Positions 1 through 6,469 of a DNA stretch of 9,584 nucleotides are shown here, piece by piece. This DNA comes from Aliterella sp. RAGGC_92 (GTDB taxonomy: Bacteria > Cyanobacteriota > Cyanobacteriia > Cyanobacteriales > Chroococcidiopsidaceae): NCBI GenBank assembly GCA_030826005.1, contig JAPJOW010000168.1:1-9584 (forward strand). Direction: 5' to 3'. The stretch's first letter is position 1. Every line of letters begins with the position of its first letter. A model generated the notes under the pieces. That model worked only from the letters and a program-made list of their open reading frames with translations, made no database searches and was not told where the DNA came from. The position numbers were made by a program, and so were the translations under genes.

Positions 1-2
1 CG

Positions 3-602
3 GCTACACCATTAAGTATATTAGCTGCCGTTTTTCAAATGGTCAGTCACGGCTTGATTTCGGCTTTATTGTTTCTATTAGTGGGCGTAGTTTATCAAAA
101 AACTGGTACTCGCAACATAGATATTTTACGCGGCTTATTGAACCCAGAGCGCGGTTTGCCTTTAATTGGTAGCTTAATGGTACTGGGAGTAATGGCAAGT
201 TCGGGGATACCTGGAATGGTCGGTTTTATTTCAGAATTTTTGGTATTTCGCAGTAGTTTTGCGGTCTTTCCTACCCAAACTTTACTTTGTATGATTGGTA
301 CGGGTTTAACCGCCGTTTACTTTTTGCTATTAGTTAACCGCGTCTTTTTTGGTCGGCTTTCTACCCAAGTGCTAAATTTACCCCCGGTAGGTTGGTTCGA
401 TCGCACCCCAGCAATGATTTTAGCAGTAGCAATTGTCCTATTTGGGTTACAACCAAATTGGATGCTGCGTTGGAGCGAAACTACTCTCTTGCAAAGGTTT
501 GGGATGGAATCATCCATCCCCAAACTTTCCGCCACAGCAATTATGCCTGCACCCGCAGCGATTGTTAGCCGTCATACCGTTTTAAATGAGTACCAGCAAT
601 GA
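3..602 (+). CDS. ndhD4: NDH-1 subunit NdhD (NdhD4-type, CO2 uptake), 3' part
   Basis: This is the C-terminal 199 residues of a proton-pumping NDH-1 membrane subunit of the NdhD/NuoM family. The reading frame is open to the left edge, so the gene starts outside the window and the Met at 39 is internal. The sequence shows the conserved helix with SHGLISALLFLLVG, the loop SSGIPGMVGFISEFLVF and several further hydrophobic helices, ending in a polar tail. NdhD proteins are usually about 500 residues, so roughly three fifths are missing. The next gene encodes a CO2 hydration protein and overlaps by 4 bases. This points to the specialised NdhD3/NdhD4 forms of the CO2-uptake complexes (NDH-1MS and NDH-1MS') rather than the respiratory NdhD1/D2. 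NdhD4 is preferred over NdhD3 because the partner is short and CupB-like and no cupS follows. An ndhF4 gene is expected upstream. The family is near certain; the paralogue number is an inference. Confidence 0.85.
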   Translation, partial: ATPLSILAAVFQMVSHGLISALLFLLVGVVYQKTGTRNIDILRGLLNPERGLPLIGSLMVLGVMASSGIPGMVGFISEFLVFRSSFAVFPTQTLLCMIGTGLTAVYFLLLVNRVFFGRLSTQVLNLPPVGWFDRTPAMILAVAIVLFGLQPNWMLRWSETTLLQRFGMESSIPKLSATAIMPAPAAIVSRHTVLNEYQQ

Positions 603-1729
603 TCCACACCACCTCAAAATCTAGTCATCCCTTAGCTTTGTATATCGAACGGCTAAAGACTGGAGAAGCCTTATTAAAGGATAGTAAAGAAAATGTATTA
701 GATGTAGTTGGCATCTTGAAAAGCTACGGTATTGTGCTGGAAGCTTACTACAAGAATTTACTATACATTTCCGAGCATCAATTTTTAGTGCTTTTTCCCT
801 TTTTTAAGTATTTTAATGGCGATATTTCCGTAAAAAAGTTGCTGAAACATTGGTGGGGCGATCGCATTAATTACGAATACGCCGAATACTGCATGAAAGG
901 TATGCTTTGGCATGGCGGCGGCGGTTTAGATAAGTATTTAGACTCCCCCGAATTTAGGGAAAATAGCCAAAAAGCAATCGCCGCCAGATTTAAGCGCAAT
1001 CCCTTGATGCTAGGATTGCATCAACTTTTCCCCGACTTTTTGCCCGAACAAGTGCGCCAGCAAGTTTATTACAGCGCTCTGGGGCAGTTTTGGCGGGTAA
1101 TGAGTGCGATGTTTTTAGATTTAAGCGACTTGTTTGACAAAGGTGAAATTCAATCGATTCCTCAAGTTGTAGATCATATTAAAAATGGTTTAGTGGAAGC
1201 GGCTAGTTTACCAATTACTTACTCTGTCAAATTTAACGATCGCCGTTATGACATTATCCCGGAATCTGCGGGATTAACATTTTTAGCAGATACCGCCGTC
1301 CCTTATGTAGAAGCAATTTTCTTTCGGGGTACGCCGTTTTCGGGGACTGTTTCTTACAACGCCCAAGCGCATCAAATTTCGCCAGATTTAACTCGCTTTG
1401 ATTATGGCGCTCTGTACGCCGATCCCTTGCCCATTGGCGGTTCGGGCATTCCACCAACTTTGCTCATGCAAGATATGCGCCATTATCTTCCAGATTACAT
1501 CCACGATCTTTATCGCGATCGCAGCCGTCGGGGAGAAGATGATTTGCGAGTGCAAATTTGTATTAGTTTTCAAAAATCAATGTTTTGCGTCACCACTGCC
1601 GCTATTTTGGGATTAATGCCTTACCCTTTGGATAGTCAAGATCCGGCTCATCAACAAGCTAATCAGGTTTATTTAGAAGGGTGGATGGATCGGTTGGTTA
1701 CTTCTCAATTATTGGAAGCAAATAGTTAA
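599..1729 (+). CDS. cupB: CO2 hydration protein, CupB/ChpX-like
   Basis: This 376-residue soluble protein belongs to the CupA/CupB (ChpY/ChpX) family, found only with the CO2-uptake forms of cyanobacterial NDH-1. In the complex it docks on the NdhD/NdhF arm at the thylakoid and, coupled to electron transport, converts cytosolic CO2 to bicarbonate. The recognisable family block is at residues 84-118, running from HWWGDR through YCMKGMLWHGGGGLDKYL to SPEF. His84 and His105 there are candidate metal or catalytic residues, but I cannot assign them. No signal peptide or transmembrane helix is seen. The start is fixed by the ATGA overlap with ndhD, which implies translational coupling. CupA, as I recall, is longer and is usually followed by cupS. 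The short length and absence of cupS favour CupB, the part of the constitutive low-affinity NDH-1MS' complex. The family is certain; the CupB assignment is likely. Confidence 0.85.
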   Translation: MIHTTSKSSHPLALYIERLKTGEALLKDSKENVLDVVGILKSYGIVLEAYYKNLLYISEHQFLVLFPFFKYFNGDISVKKLLKHWWGDRINYEYAEYCMKGMLWHGGGGLDKYLDSPEFRENSQKAIAARFKRNPLMLGLHQLFPDFLPEQVRQQVYYSALGQFWRVMSAMFLDLSDLFDKGEIQSIPQVVDHIKNGLVEAASLPITYSVKFNDRRYDIIPESAGLTFLADTAVPYVEAIFFRGTPFSGTVSYNAQAHQISPDLTRFDYGALYADPLPIGGSGIPPTLLMQDMRHYLPDYIHDLYRDRSRRGEDDLRVQICISFQKSMFCVTTAAILGLMPYPLDSQDPAHQQANQVYLEGWMDRLVTSQLLEANS

Positions 1730-1740
1730 AAATAAATAAG

Positions 1741-2433
1741 ATGAAAAAGATAATTCAAGGCGTACATAGCTTTCAAACAAATTACCTAACTACTCACCGG
1801 GAAATGTTTGAGTTGCTCTCCCAAGGGCAACATCCAAGAGTGTTATTTATTACTTGCTCGGATTCTCGAATCGATCCTAATTTAATTACCCAAACTGAAC
1901 CTGGGGAAATGTTTATTATCCGCAATGCTGGTAATATCATTCCGCCCTACGGTGCGGCAAATGGAGGAGAAGGCGCGGCGGTGGAGTATGCCGTACAAGC
2001 GTTGGGAATTAAGGAAATTATCGTTTGCGGTCACTCTCACTGTGGCGCAATGAAAGGGCTATTAAAGTTGGATAAATTAGAGGCAGATATGCCCCTAGTT
2101 TACGAATGGCTCAAACATACGGAAGCCACGCGCCGCACGGTTAAGGACAATTACCAGCATTATGAAGGCGAACAATTATTGCAAGCAACTATTGAGGAAA
2201 ATGTTCTGACTCAGATAGAGAATTTGCGGACTTATCCAGCGATTCATTCTAAATTGCATAAGGGCGAAATTGAGCTTCACGGTTGGATGTATCACATCGA
2301 AACGGGGGAAATACTAGAATATAGCCCTGCTCGCGGGACGTACTTACCGCCTCAAACTCAGTTTTCGAGAGCAAGTTGGCTAACTCCCGAACAACAAGAG
2401 CGAATTTCTAAAGGTTCTCGCAATCTTAAATAG
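1741..2433 (+). CDS. ccaA: beta-carbonic anhydrase, CcaA/IcfA-like (short form)
   Basis: This 230-residue beta-class carbonic anhydrase interconverts CO2 and bicarbonate. Zinc ligands are Cys39 (in CSDSR), His98 and Cys101 (in CGHSHCG), with the Asp41/Arg43 dyad. The block RNAGNIIPPYGAANGGEGAA (61-80) is typical of the plant-like subgroup that includes carboxysomal CcaA. No signal peptide is visible, so it should be cytoplasmic or carboxysomal. The body matches cyanobacterial CcaA as I remember it, including WLKHTEATRR and the LHGW block. CcaA proteins are usually about 270 residues with a long C-terminal extension. Here the region after residue 195 is short, yet the end (LTPEQQERISKGSR, 214-227) resembles the CcaA terminus, so a linker seems to be missing rather than the tail. 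The gene begins 11 bases after cupB, with no strong ribosome binding site, and probably shares its transcript. The enzyme class is certain; carboxysomal location is an inference. Confidence 0.9.
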   Translation: MKKIIQGVHSFQTNYLTTHREMFELLSQGQHPRVLFITCSDSRIDPNLITQTEPGEMFIIRNAGNIIPPYGAANGGEGAAVEYAVQALGIKEIIVCGHSHCGAMKGLLKLDKLEADMPLVYEWLKHTEATRRTVKDNYQHYEGEQLLQATIEENVLTQIENLRTYPAIHSKLHKGEIELHGWMYHIETGEILEYSPARGTYLPPQTQFSRASWLTPEQQERISKGSRNLK

Positions 2434-2576
2434 TTTGCAAAAGTGCGATCGCTCCTGATGTTTTACTTTTAAATGCGATCGCATTTCAGCCCACGTTGTT
2501 GAGGTGGATAGGGGACGATTGCCAAAAGATTTGAAAAGTTAGAATAGATTGTACTTATGCTGAAAAAGTTAAAAAC
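2434..2576. other. Intergenic gap between carbonic anhydrase and antitoxin genes
   Basis: This 143-base gap holds two perfect HIP1 octamers (2445-2452 and 2475-2482). The second is the centre of a perfect 16-base palindrome at 2471-2486 (AAATGCGATCGCATTT). No T-run follows, so it is not a standard intrinsic terminator. The last 50 bases are AT-rich and probably carry the toxin-antitoxin promoter. A TTGCCA (2519-2524) with a TAGAAT (2540-2545) is the best -35/-10 pair I see, but its 15-base spacing is short. Confidence 0.5.
2531..2574 (+). promoter_or_regulatory. Direct repeat upstream of vapBC-like operon, candidate operator
   Basis: Two similar A-rich blocks, TTGAAAAGTTAGAA (2531-2544) and CTGAAAAAGTTAAAA (2560-2574), lie about 29 bases apart, close to three helical turns. 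The second ends just before the antitoxin ATG at 2577. Antitoxins of this class often repress their own promoter by binding repeated sites, so this is a plausible operator. Repeats of low complexity arise easily in AT-rich DNA, so the call is weak. Confidence 0.25.
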
Positions 2577-2828
2577 ATGGAAGTACCAGAAAAAATTTAC
2601 GCGATTGTTAAAACAATGCCAACGGAGCAAGTAAACGAAGTATTAGATTTTGTAGAGTTTCTTAAGCAAAAAAATCAGTCTATTTCCCAGGTAGTCACGC
2701 CAGCTAATCAAATCCCCAAAGGAACTTTAACAGGACTGCGAGGAATTGCAGCATCCACCTCATTACCTTTAACTGACGAGGAAATTGAAGAAGATTACAC
2801 AAATTATTTGCAGCATAAGTATCAGTAG
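2577..2828 (+). CDS. DUF2281-like antitoxin (VapB-type) of a toxin-antitoxin pair
   Basis: This 83-residue protein is the probable antitoxin for the PIN-domain protein encoded next. Residues 1-32 form the helical segment seen in cyanobacterial DUF2281 proteins, with a proline-ended first helix and the DFVEFLKQK block (25-33). A flexible middle follows, then an acidic C-terminal part (PLTDEEIEEDY, 64-74) that likely wraps the toxin and covers its active site. The last base of the stop codon (TAG, 2826-2828) is the first base of the toxin's GTG start, so the two are translationally coupled, with the antitoxin first. I see no clear separate DNA-binding fold beyond the N-terminal helices; autoregulation is inferred from the family. 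The assignment rests on the short sequence pattern and, more strongly, on the partner gene. Confidence 0.75.
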   Translation: MEVPEKIYAIVKTMPTEQVNEVLDFVEFLKQKNQSISQVVTPANQIPKGTLTGLRGIAASTSLPLTDEEIEEDYTNYLQHKYQ

Positions 2829-3238
2829 TGAAAGTTTTAATTGATACTAACATTGTTTTAGATTTAATTTTAAATAGAGAGCCTTTTGTAGAATCAGCCT
2901 TAATACTTTTTGAACTGGTTGAAACAACAAAAATCCAAGGATTTATTGCAGCAACAACAATCACAAATATTTTTTACATTGTTAGAAAAGCTCAGGGAAG
3001 GCAACAAGCAATTGAAGCAATTACCAGACTTTCAACAGGATTAGTAATTTGTTCGGTAGATAGTCTCGTTGTTAAACGGGCTTTAGAATGCAATCTTAAA
3101 GATTTTGAAGATGGTGTGCAACTTGCTTGTGCCGAAATAAATCAACTTAACGCGATCGTAACTCGCGATATATCCGACTTTTCAGGCGTTGAATTGTCAA
3201 TACTATCGATTATAGAACTTCGAGGACTTATTAGGTAA
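2828..3238 (+). CDS. PIN-domain ribonuclease toxin (VapC-like)
   Basis: This 136-residue protein spans one PIN domain. PIN toxins are Mg2+-dependent ribonucleases that cut tRNA, rRNA or mRNA when freed from the antitoxin. Visible acidic residues are Asp6 in LIDTNIVLD, Asp92 with Glu94/Asp95 in KDFEDGVQLA, and Asp114/Asp117 in VTRDISDF near the C-terminus. At the usual second acidic position the sequence reads TNIFYI (Asn47). From memory this Asn variant is common in one cyanobacterial PIN subgroup, so it does not by itself suggest inactivation. The start is GTG at 2828, sharing one base with the antitoxin stop; no Shine-Dalgarno is visible, consistent with coupled translation. The gene is AT-rich and lacks HIP1 octamers, as expected for a mobile cassette. 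The RNA target cannot be predicted. Confidence 0.85.
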   Translation: MKVLIDTNIVLDLILNREPFVESALILFELVETTKIQGFIAATTITNIFYIVRKAQGRQQAIEAITRLSTGLVICSVDSLVVKRALECNLKDFEDGVQLACAEINQLNAIVTRDISDFSGVELSILSIIELRGLIR

Positions 3239-3303
3239 GCTGTAGCACCGTCTTGAATATTAAGCGTAGAGTTTAAGGTGTGAATTGATTCAAGAAATGA
3301 GTT

Positions 3304-3810
3304 ATGGAGATAACTGCTGAGGAGTTGATTAGACTTTATACTGCTGGGGAGAGAAATTTTGCAGGAATTGACTTGCATCGTACTCCAGGTGGAGATGGGA
3401 TATTCCGCAATCTTAAAGGAGCCGACTTGAGGGGGATAAACCTGAGAGGGGCTGATCTGTCTTTAACCTATCTGAAAGATGCCAATCTGAGCCGTGCTAA
3501 TTTGATTGGTGCCAAATTGGATCGCGCTAATTTGATTAGTACTAATCTGACGGGTGCCGATCTGACTGGAGCCAACCTGAGAGAGGCTAAATTGGGTGGT
3601 GCTGACTTGACTAGAGCTTGTCTGGAGAGCGCCAACTTGACCAAAGCTTGTTTGAGGGGCGCTAATTTGTTTCAATCTAACTTGAGTAGTGCTATTTTGA
3701 TCGAGTCTGACTTGAGTGGTGCCAGTGAACTAAGGAGCATTAATATGGATGGTACCTTTTTGTGGAAAACTATATTGCCTGACGGCACGATAGAGGTTGC
3801 CCCCAGATAG
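3304..3810 (+). CDS. Pentapeptide-repeat protein
   Basis: This 168-residue protein has tandem pentapeptides of the A(D/N)LXX type from about residue 38 to 145, roughly 20 units. They fold into a right-handed four-sided beta-helix. Repeat units include GADLR, GANLR, RANLI and SGASE. The N-terminal cap (residues 1-24, EELIRLYTAGERNFAGIDL) and the C-terminal end (TFLWKTILPDGTI, 151-163) recur in many cyanobacterial members of unknown function. There is no signal peptide or membrane helix, so it should be cytoplasmic. The repeats are also visible at DNA level as near-identical 15-base steps. It follows the toxin gene by 65 bases and is not obviously part of it. Cyanobacteria carry dozens of such proteins; no role can be assigned. 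Fluoroquinolone-resistance type (Qnr/MfpA) activity is not supported, because the features specific to those proteins are not evident. Confidence 0.9.
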   Translation: MEITAEELIRLYTAGERNFAGIDLHRTPGGDGIFRNLKGADLRGINLRGADLSLTYLKDANLSRANLIGAKLDRANLISTNLTGADLTGANLREAKLGGADLTRACLESANLTKACLRGANLFQSNLSSAILIESDLSGASELRSINMDGTFLWKTILPDGTIEVAPR

Positions 3811-3820
3811 AGTTGAGGTA

Positions 3821-3839
3821 CGGCGGGTAGGTTCCGCCG
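3821..3839. terminator. GC-rich hairpin after the pentapeptide gene
   Basis: CGGCGG (3821-3826) and CCGCCG (3834-3839) form a perfect 6-base stem around a 7-base loop, 11 bases after the pentapeptide stop codon. No T-run follows on the + strand, so it is an incomplete intrinsic terminator at best. It lies between two convergent genes, where a terminator is expected. Confidence 0.35.
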
Positions 3840-3876
3840 CAGCTAGAAGTGCAGCCTTACCAGCCAGGATACCTAG

Positions 3877-3907
3877 GACTGTACTATTTTCAGTAGTCTT
3901 TACAGTC
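3877..3907. terminator. Second hairpin in the convergent region
   Basis: GACTGTA (3877-3883) pairs with TACAGTC (3901-3907) as a perfect 7-base stem. The 17-base loop contains a possible inner ACTA/TAGT stem. It is followed on the + strand by AAAATTTTC rather than a clean T-run. It could stop or pause transcription from either convergent gene, but base pairing is the only evidence. Confidence 0.3.
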
Positions 3908-3984
3908 AAAATTTTCATGCTTTGGGTATAAATCTTACGGATGTTGGTTTATCTAAAGAGTAATGGCACTGCTAAACTCCAACC

Positions 3985-6069
3985 CTAATAATTAAAGTTT
4001 TGGCTACTTAGTTCTGCTTCCCTTTTATCTATCGGTGTCACCGCGCCGCGTAAATTTGTATAAGGTTGTCCCAATCCCGCCGTTAGCGCATAACTAATGT
4101 TGAGTAATTTGAACCACAAAGCCGGAAAACGAGGTTCAATACTTGGTTGAAAGCGGCGAACTAATTGGGGAAACCAAGAGGCGAAGATGGCACTAATCAA
4201 GGCATGAATGCCAAAGTTTAAATAATTTCCCAGCCAACGCCAAATATCTTTCGCTCCTGCTAATTCCCAAATCCAAGGTAACAAGGCGGGGTTTTTAAAT
4301 GCTGCTTTAAGTGCCAAGCGATTGAAGGTAAACCAAGTAAATCTGTCCTTAATAAAATTGTCGGCTACTTCTAAGGGTTCGTCGGCTAACAACCCAAAAA
4401 ATGTATTAAGCATCGAGTTGATTCTTTGCGGCGGTAAATACTGTCCCGTAGGCACCATCATTCCTTTAGAAAATAGCCAAGTTACGGCAATATTACTTTG
4501 ATAGGCGCGAATTTGATTTAAGTGCTTGGCGCTTAATAAATCGTGTTGTAAAGCTGTATCTAGTAGCTCCGTCAAACGTCCCAAATTGCGGATTAACGAG
4601 CCAAAACCTGTAAATACTAAAGGAGACTGCAAAGAAGCCGCATCGCCGATCGCAATTAACCTGTCAAACGCCACCGTGCGATCGCGACTACCACTGCTAA
4701 AATGCCCTGGAATATAACCAAATGTTGGCTTTTTCCACACTAATTTATCTACATCGCAGCGCCGATACTCTGGCAAAATTGTAAAAAAGTCTTCGTACAT
4801 TTCTAACAACGAGCCGGGATTAGTCTTATTTACTTGGTGATAGTGAAATAAGTAAATAGTTAATTCCTCTCCCCCTCCCGGAAACAATTCCCAAATTAAC
4901 TGTCTTCCCCGCGAAATATCGCCGTGACTATTTAGCACGTCTCCATAGTCGCTATCCCATACCCCAGGCTCAAAACCACTAGCAACAACCGCTCCTACAG
5001 TGGGACAAACGCTATCAAAAGCTCGTTTACCATTCAATTGCCAAGCGATCAGCGAAGCTGTCCCCATCGCGTCTACTAATAAACGCCCGCTTACTTTTCG
5101 TTCTGTAAAGTTTTTTAAATCTTTGACGGTGACTGTAACAAGCGATTTATCAACCTCTGCTTGCACAAACTCGGTTAAATCCCAAATGTCTCCACCGAAA
5201 GCTTTGAGCTTTTCGCCGCATAATTGCAGCAATTTTTCTGATTCTAAACAAACATTTAATACTGTAGGAGTATGCAATACTGCCGATTTCAGGTGACTAG
5301 GATTATTCCCATCAAAAAATTTATTAAATCCGTCAATATATTCTCTAGCAATAACACTTTCGGCTTCATTAGGAGATAGCAATCCCAGGTCTATCAAGCT
5401 TTGCAACTCTGAGCGCGAAATATTCCATTCTCGATTCATTTTGCCAAAGGGCAAGCGTTCTAGCAATAGTACTCGATAGCCTAACTGTGCCATAACTGCG
5501 GCGTGAATTACTCCCAACGCACCGCCAACATAAATGAGATCGTATTCAGGTTTTTGCTCGGTTTGTCCTGGACGCGCAAATACTACTTGCTTGGGTTGCT
5601 CGTCTTTACGCACTCCTTCGCGCCATCTCTGTTCCCACCAATAGACGCGCTGGAGATCCTTTTCGCCGTTGGGCATTTTTTGAAAATACTTCGCTGTTAA
5701 AGGGTAATACGGCGCTAAAGCTTCAAAAATATTCTGGGTAGCTAAATCAATACTTGGTGGTTCAGGATACTGCTGGGGAAACTTGACGCGCAGTTGATTT
5801 GTCAACTGACCGACGATCTTTTGCTCGTTGGGGAACACTGCACCTAAGCGAAACACTTTTAAATAAGTCGTGCGTTGTACCGACCAAGTAAAAATTGAAA
5901 GTTCTTGGGGAATAACAGATGTAGAGCTTGTATTTTCGGTTATCTGCAATCTCACGCCTACAGGAGTAGTGACTTTTTCTCCCGTTGGAGGTAGCCAATC
6001 TTCGTGCAACCACTGGCGCACGCAAGCGGTTTCAGGTGTAGGAATTTCTATATATAGGATTTCTTTCAT
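3985..6069 (-). CDS. cruA: Lycopene cyclase, CruA/CruP family (CruA-type)
   Basis: This 694-residue FAD-dependent protein belongs to the CruA/CruP lycopene cyclase family. CruA closes the ends of lycopene to give gamma- or beta-carotene rings in cyanobacteria and green sulfur bacteria that use this route. An N-terminal region of about 170 residues precedes the flavin fold. The dinucleotide-binding segment is at 177-204 (YDLIYVGGALGVIHAA, ending at Glu204), with the family-typical NREWNIS at 212-218. The second flavin motif is RLIAIGDAASLQSPLVFTGFG (470-490; Gly475, Asp476). The C-terminal 120 residues contain hydrophobic stretches (about 620-640 and 650-670) that may attach it to the thylakoid membrane. 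CruA from a cyanobacterium has been reported to bind chlorophyll a. The long N-terminal region and total length favour CruA; CruP, the shorter paralogue without clear cyclase activity in vivo, is the alternative. It stands alone, divergent from the genes to the right. Confidence 0.8.
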   Translation of the reverse strand: MKEILYIEIPTPETACVRQWLHEDWLPPTGEKVTTPVGVRLQITENTSSTSVIPQELSIFTWSVQRTTYLKVFRLGAVFPNEQKIVGQLTNQLRVKFPQQYPEPPSIDLATQNIFEALAPYYPLTAKYFQKMPNGEKDLQRVYWWEQRWREGVRKDEQPKQVVFARPGQTEQKPEYDLIYVGGALGVIHAAVMAQLGYRVLLLERLPFGKMNREWNISRSELQSLIDLGLLSPNEAESVIAREYIDGFNKFFDGNNPSHLKSAVLHTPTVLNVCLESEKLLQLCGEKLKAFGGDIWDLTEFVQAEVDKSLVTVTVKDLKNFTERKVSGRLLVDAMGTASLIAWQLNGKRAFDSVCPTVGAVVASGFEPGVWDSDYGDVLNSHGDISRGRQLIWELFPGGGEELTIYLFHYHQVNKTNPGSLLEMYEDFFTILPEYRRCDVDKLVWKKPTFGYIPGHFSSGSRDRTVAFDRLIAIGDAASLQSPLVFTGFGSLIRNLGRLTELLDTALQHDLLSAKHLNQIRAYQSNIAVTWLFSKGMMVPTGQYLPPQRINSMLNTFFGLLADEPLEVADNFIKDRFTWFTFNRLALKAAFKNPALLPWIWELAGAKDIWRWLGNYLNFGIHALISAIFASWFPQLVRRFQPSIEPRFPALWFKLLNISYALTAGLGQPYTNLRGAVTPIDKREAELSSQNFNY

Positions 6070-6111
6070 TTGGCGATTTTAACTCTTAGTGAATTACTTA
6101 GAAAGGCAGAG

Positions 6112-6139
6112 TTGACAAAGCTACAGATTGCGCTACACT
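6112..6139 (+). promoter_or_regulatory. Sigma-70-type promoter for the 77-residue protein/PAP2 unit
   Basis: A perfect -35 hexamer TTGACA (6112-6117) and a -10 TACACT (6134-6139, 4 of 6 matches) are 16 bases apart. Initiation near 6146 would give a leader of about 80 bases before the ATG at 6227. The surrounding 157-base gap separates two divergent genes, as expected for a promoter region. No ribosome binding site is evident before that ATG. Confidence 0.5.
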
Positions 6140-6226
6140 TCCCTTACAAGATAAATGAGAATTTGTTTAAAAAAGTTTACAACTAAGTCAAGTTTATTAA
6201 AATACTTCTACTATTAACGTTACGCC

Positions 6227-6460
6227 ATGCTTTACCCAATTCCCGCTAGTCCCCAAGAAATTGTCGCCCTCCACCAAAAGCCCATTGACGAAGAAATGGT
6301 AGCCGCAGCGATCGCTGGTGTAATTAGAATTGTCAGCGCCAAAGGGCAATCATTAGAGCAACTAACGGCGCAGTTGTTAGCCGATGATAGTTTACTCGAT
6401 ATGCAGCAGCGTCAGTGGTTGAGCGATGTAGTGGCGAATGTTTGGGAAAGCTTTACTTAA
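6227..6460 (+). CDS. Small conserved-looking hypothetical protein
   Basis: I do not recognise this 77-residue protein. It starts with a short N-terminal segment rich in Pro, Ala and Ser (MLYPIPASPQEI). The rest is probably helical: residues 20-36 form an amphipathic, Ala/Ile-rich helix, and 43-52 and 57-73 form two more, with an acidic turn (DDSLLDM) between. There is no signal peptide, transmembrane helix or metal-binding motif. It is a real gene by context: it follows a good promoter, its codon use looks like that of the neighbours, a HIP1 site lies in frame (6308-6315), and the PAP2 phosphatase begins 9 bases after its stop. The name DUF cannot be given from sequence alone. Confidence 0.7.
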   Translation: MLYPIPASPQEIVALHQKPIDEEMVAAAIAGVIRIVSAKGQSLEQLTAQLLADDSLLDMQQRQWLSDVVANVWESFT

Positions 6461-6469
6461 ATATAGATA

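Noticed and set aside
39..602. NdhD starting at the ATG at 39
   Set aside because: The frame is open back to position 3 and encodes conserved NdhD sequence there, so the Met is internal and the gene is cut by the window edge.
2828..3238. PIN toxin inactivated by loss of an acidic residue
   Set aside because: Asn47 replaces the usual second acidic residue, but this variant appears usual for a subgroup, and the other acidic residues and full length are intact.
3463..3675. 70-codon - strand frame with a repeated Gln-Ile/Val-Ser pattern
   Set aside because: It is the antisense of the 15-base steps in the pentapeptide gene; its periodicity is entirely explained by that repeat.
3420..3735. Regular short DNA repeats that could suggest a CRISPR array or tandem repeat locus
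   Set aside because: The period is 15 bases with no spacers, the frame is open throughout, and the repeats encode the A(D/N)LXX pentapeptides.
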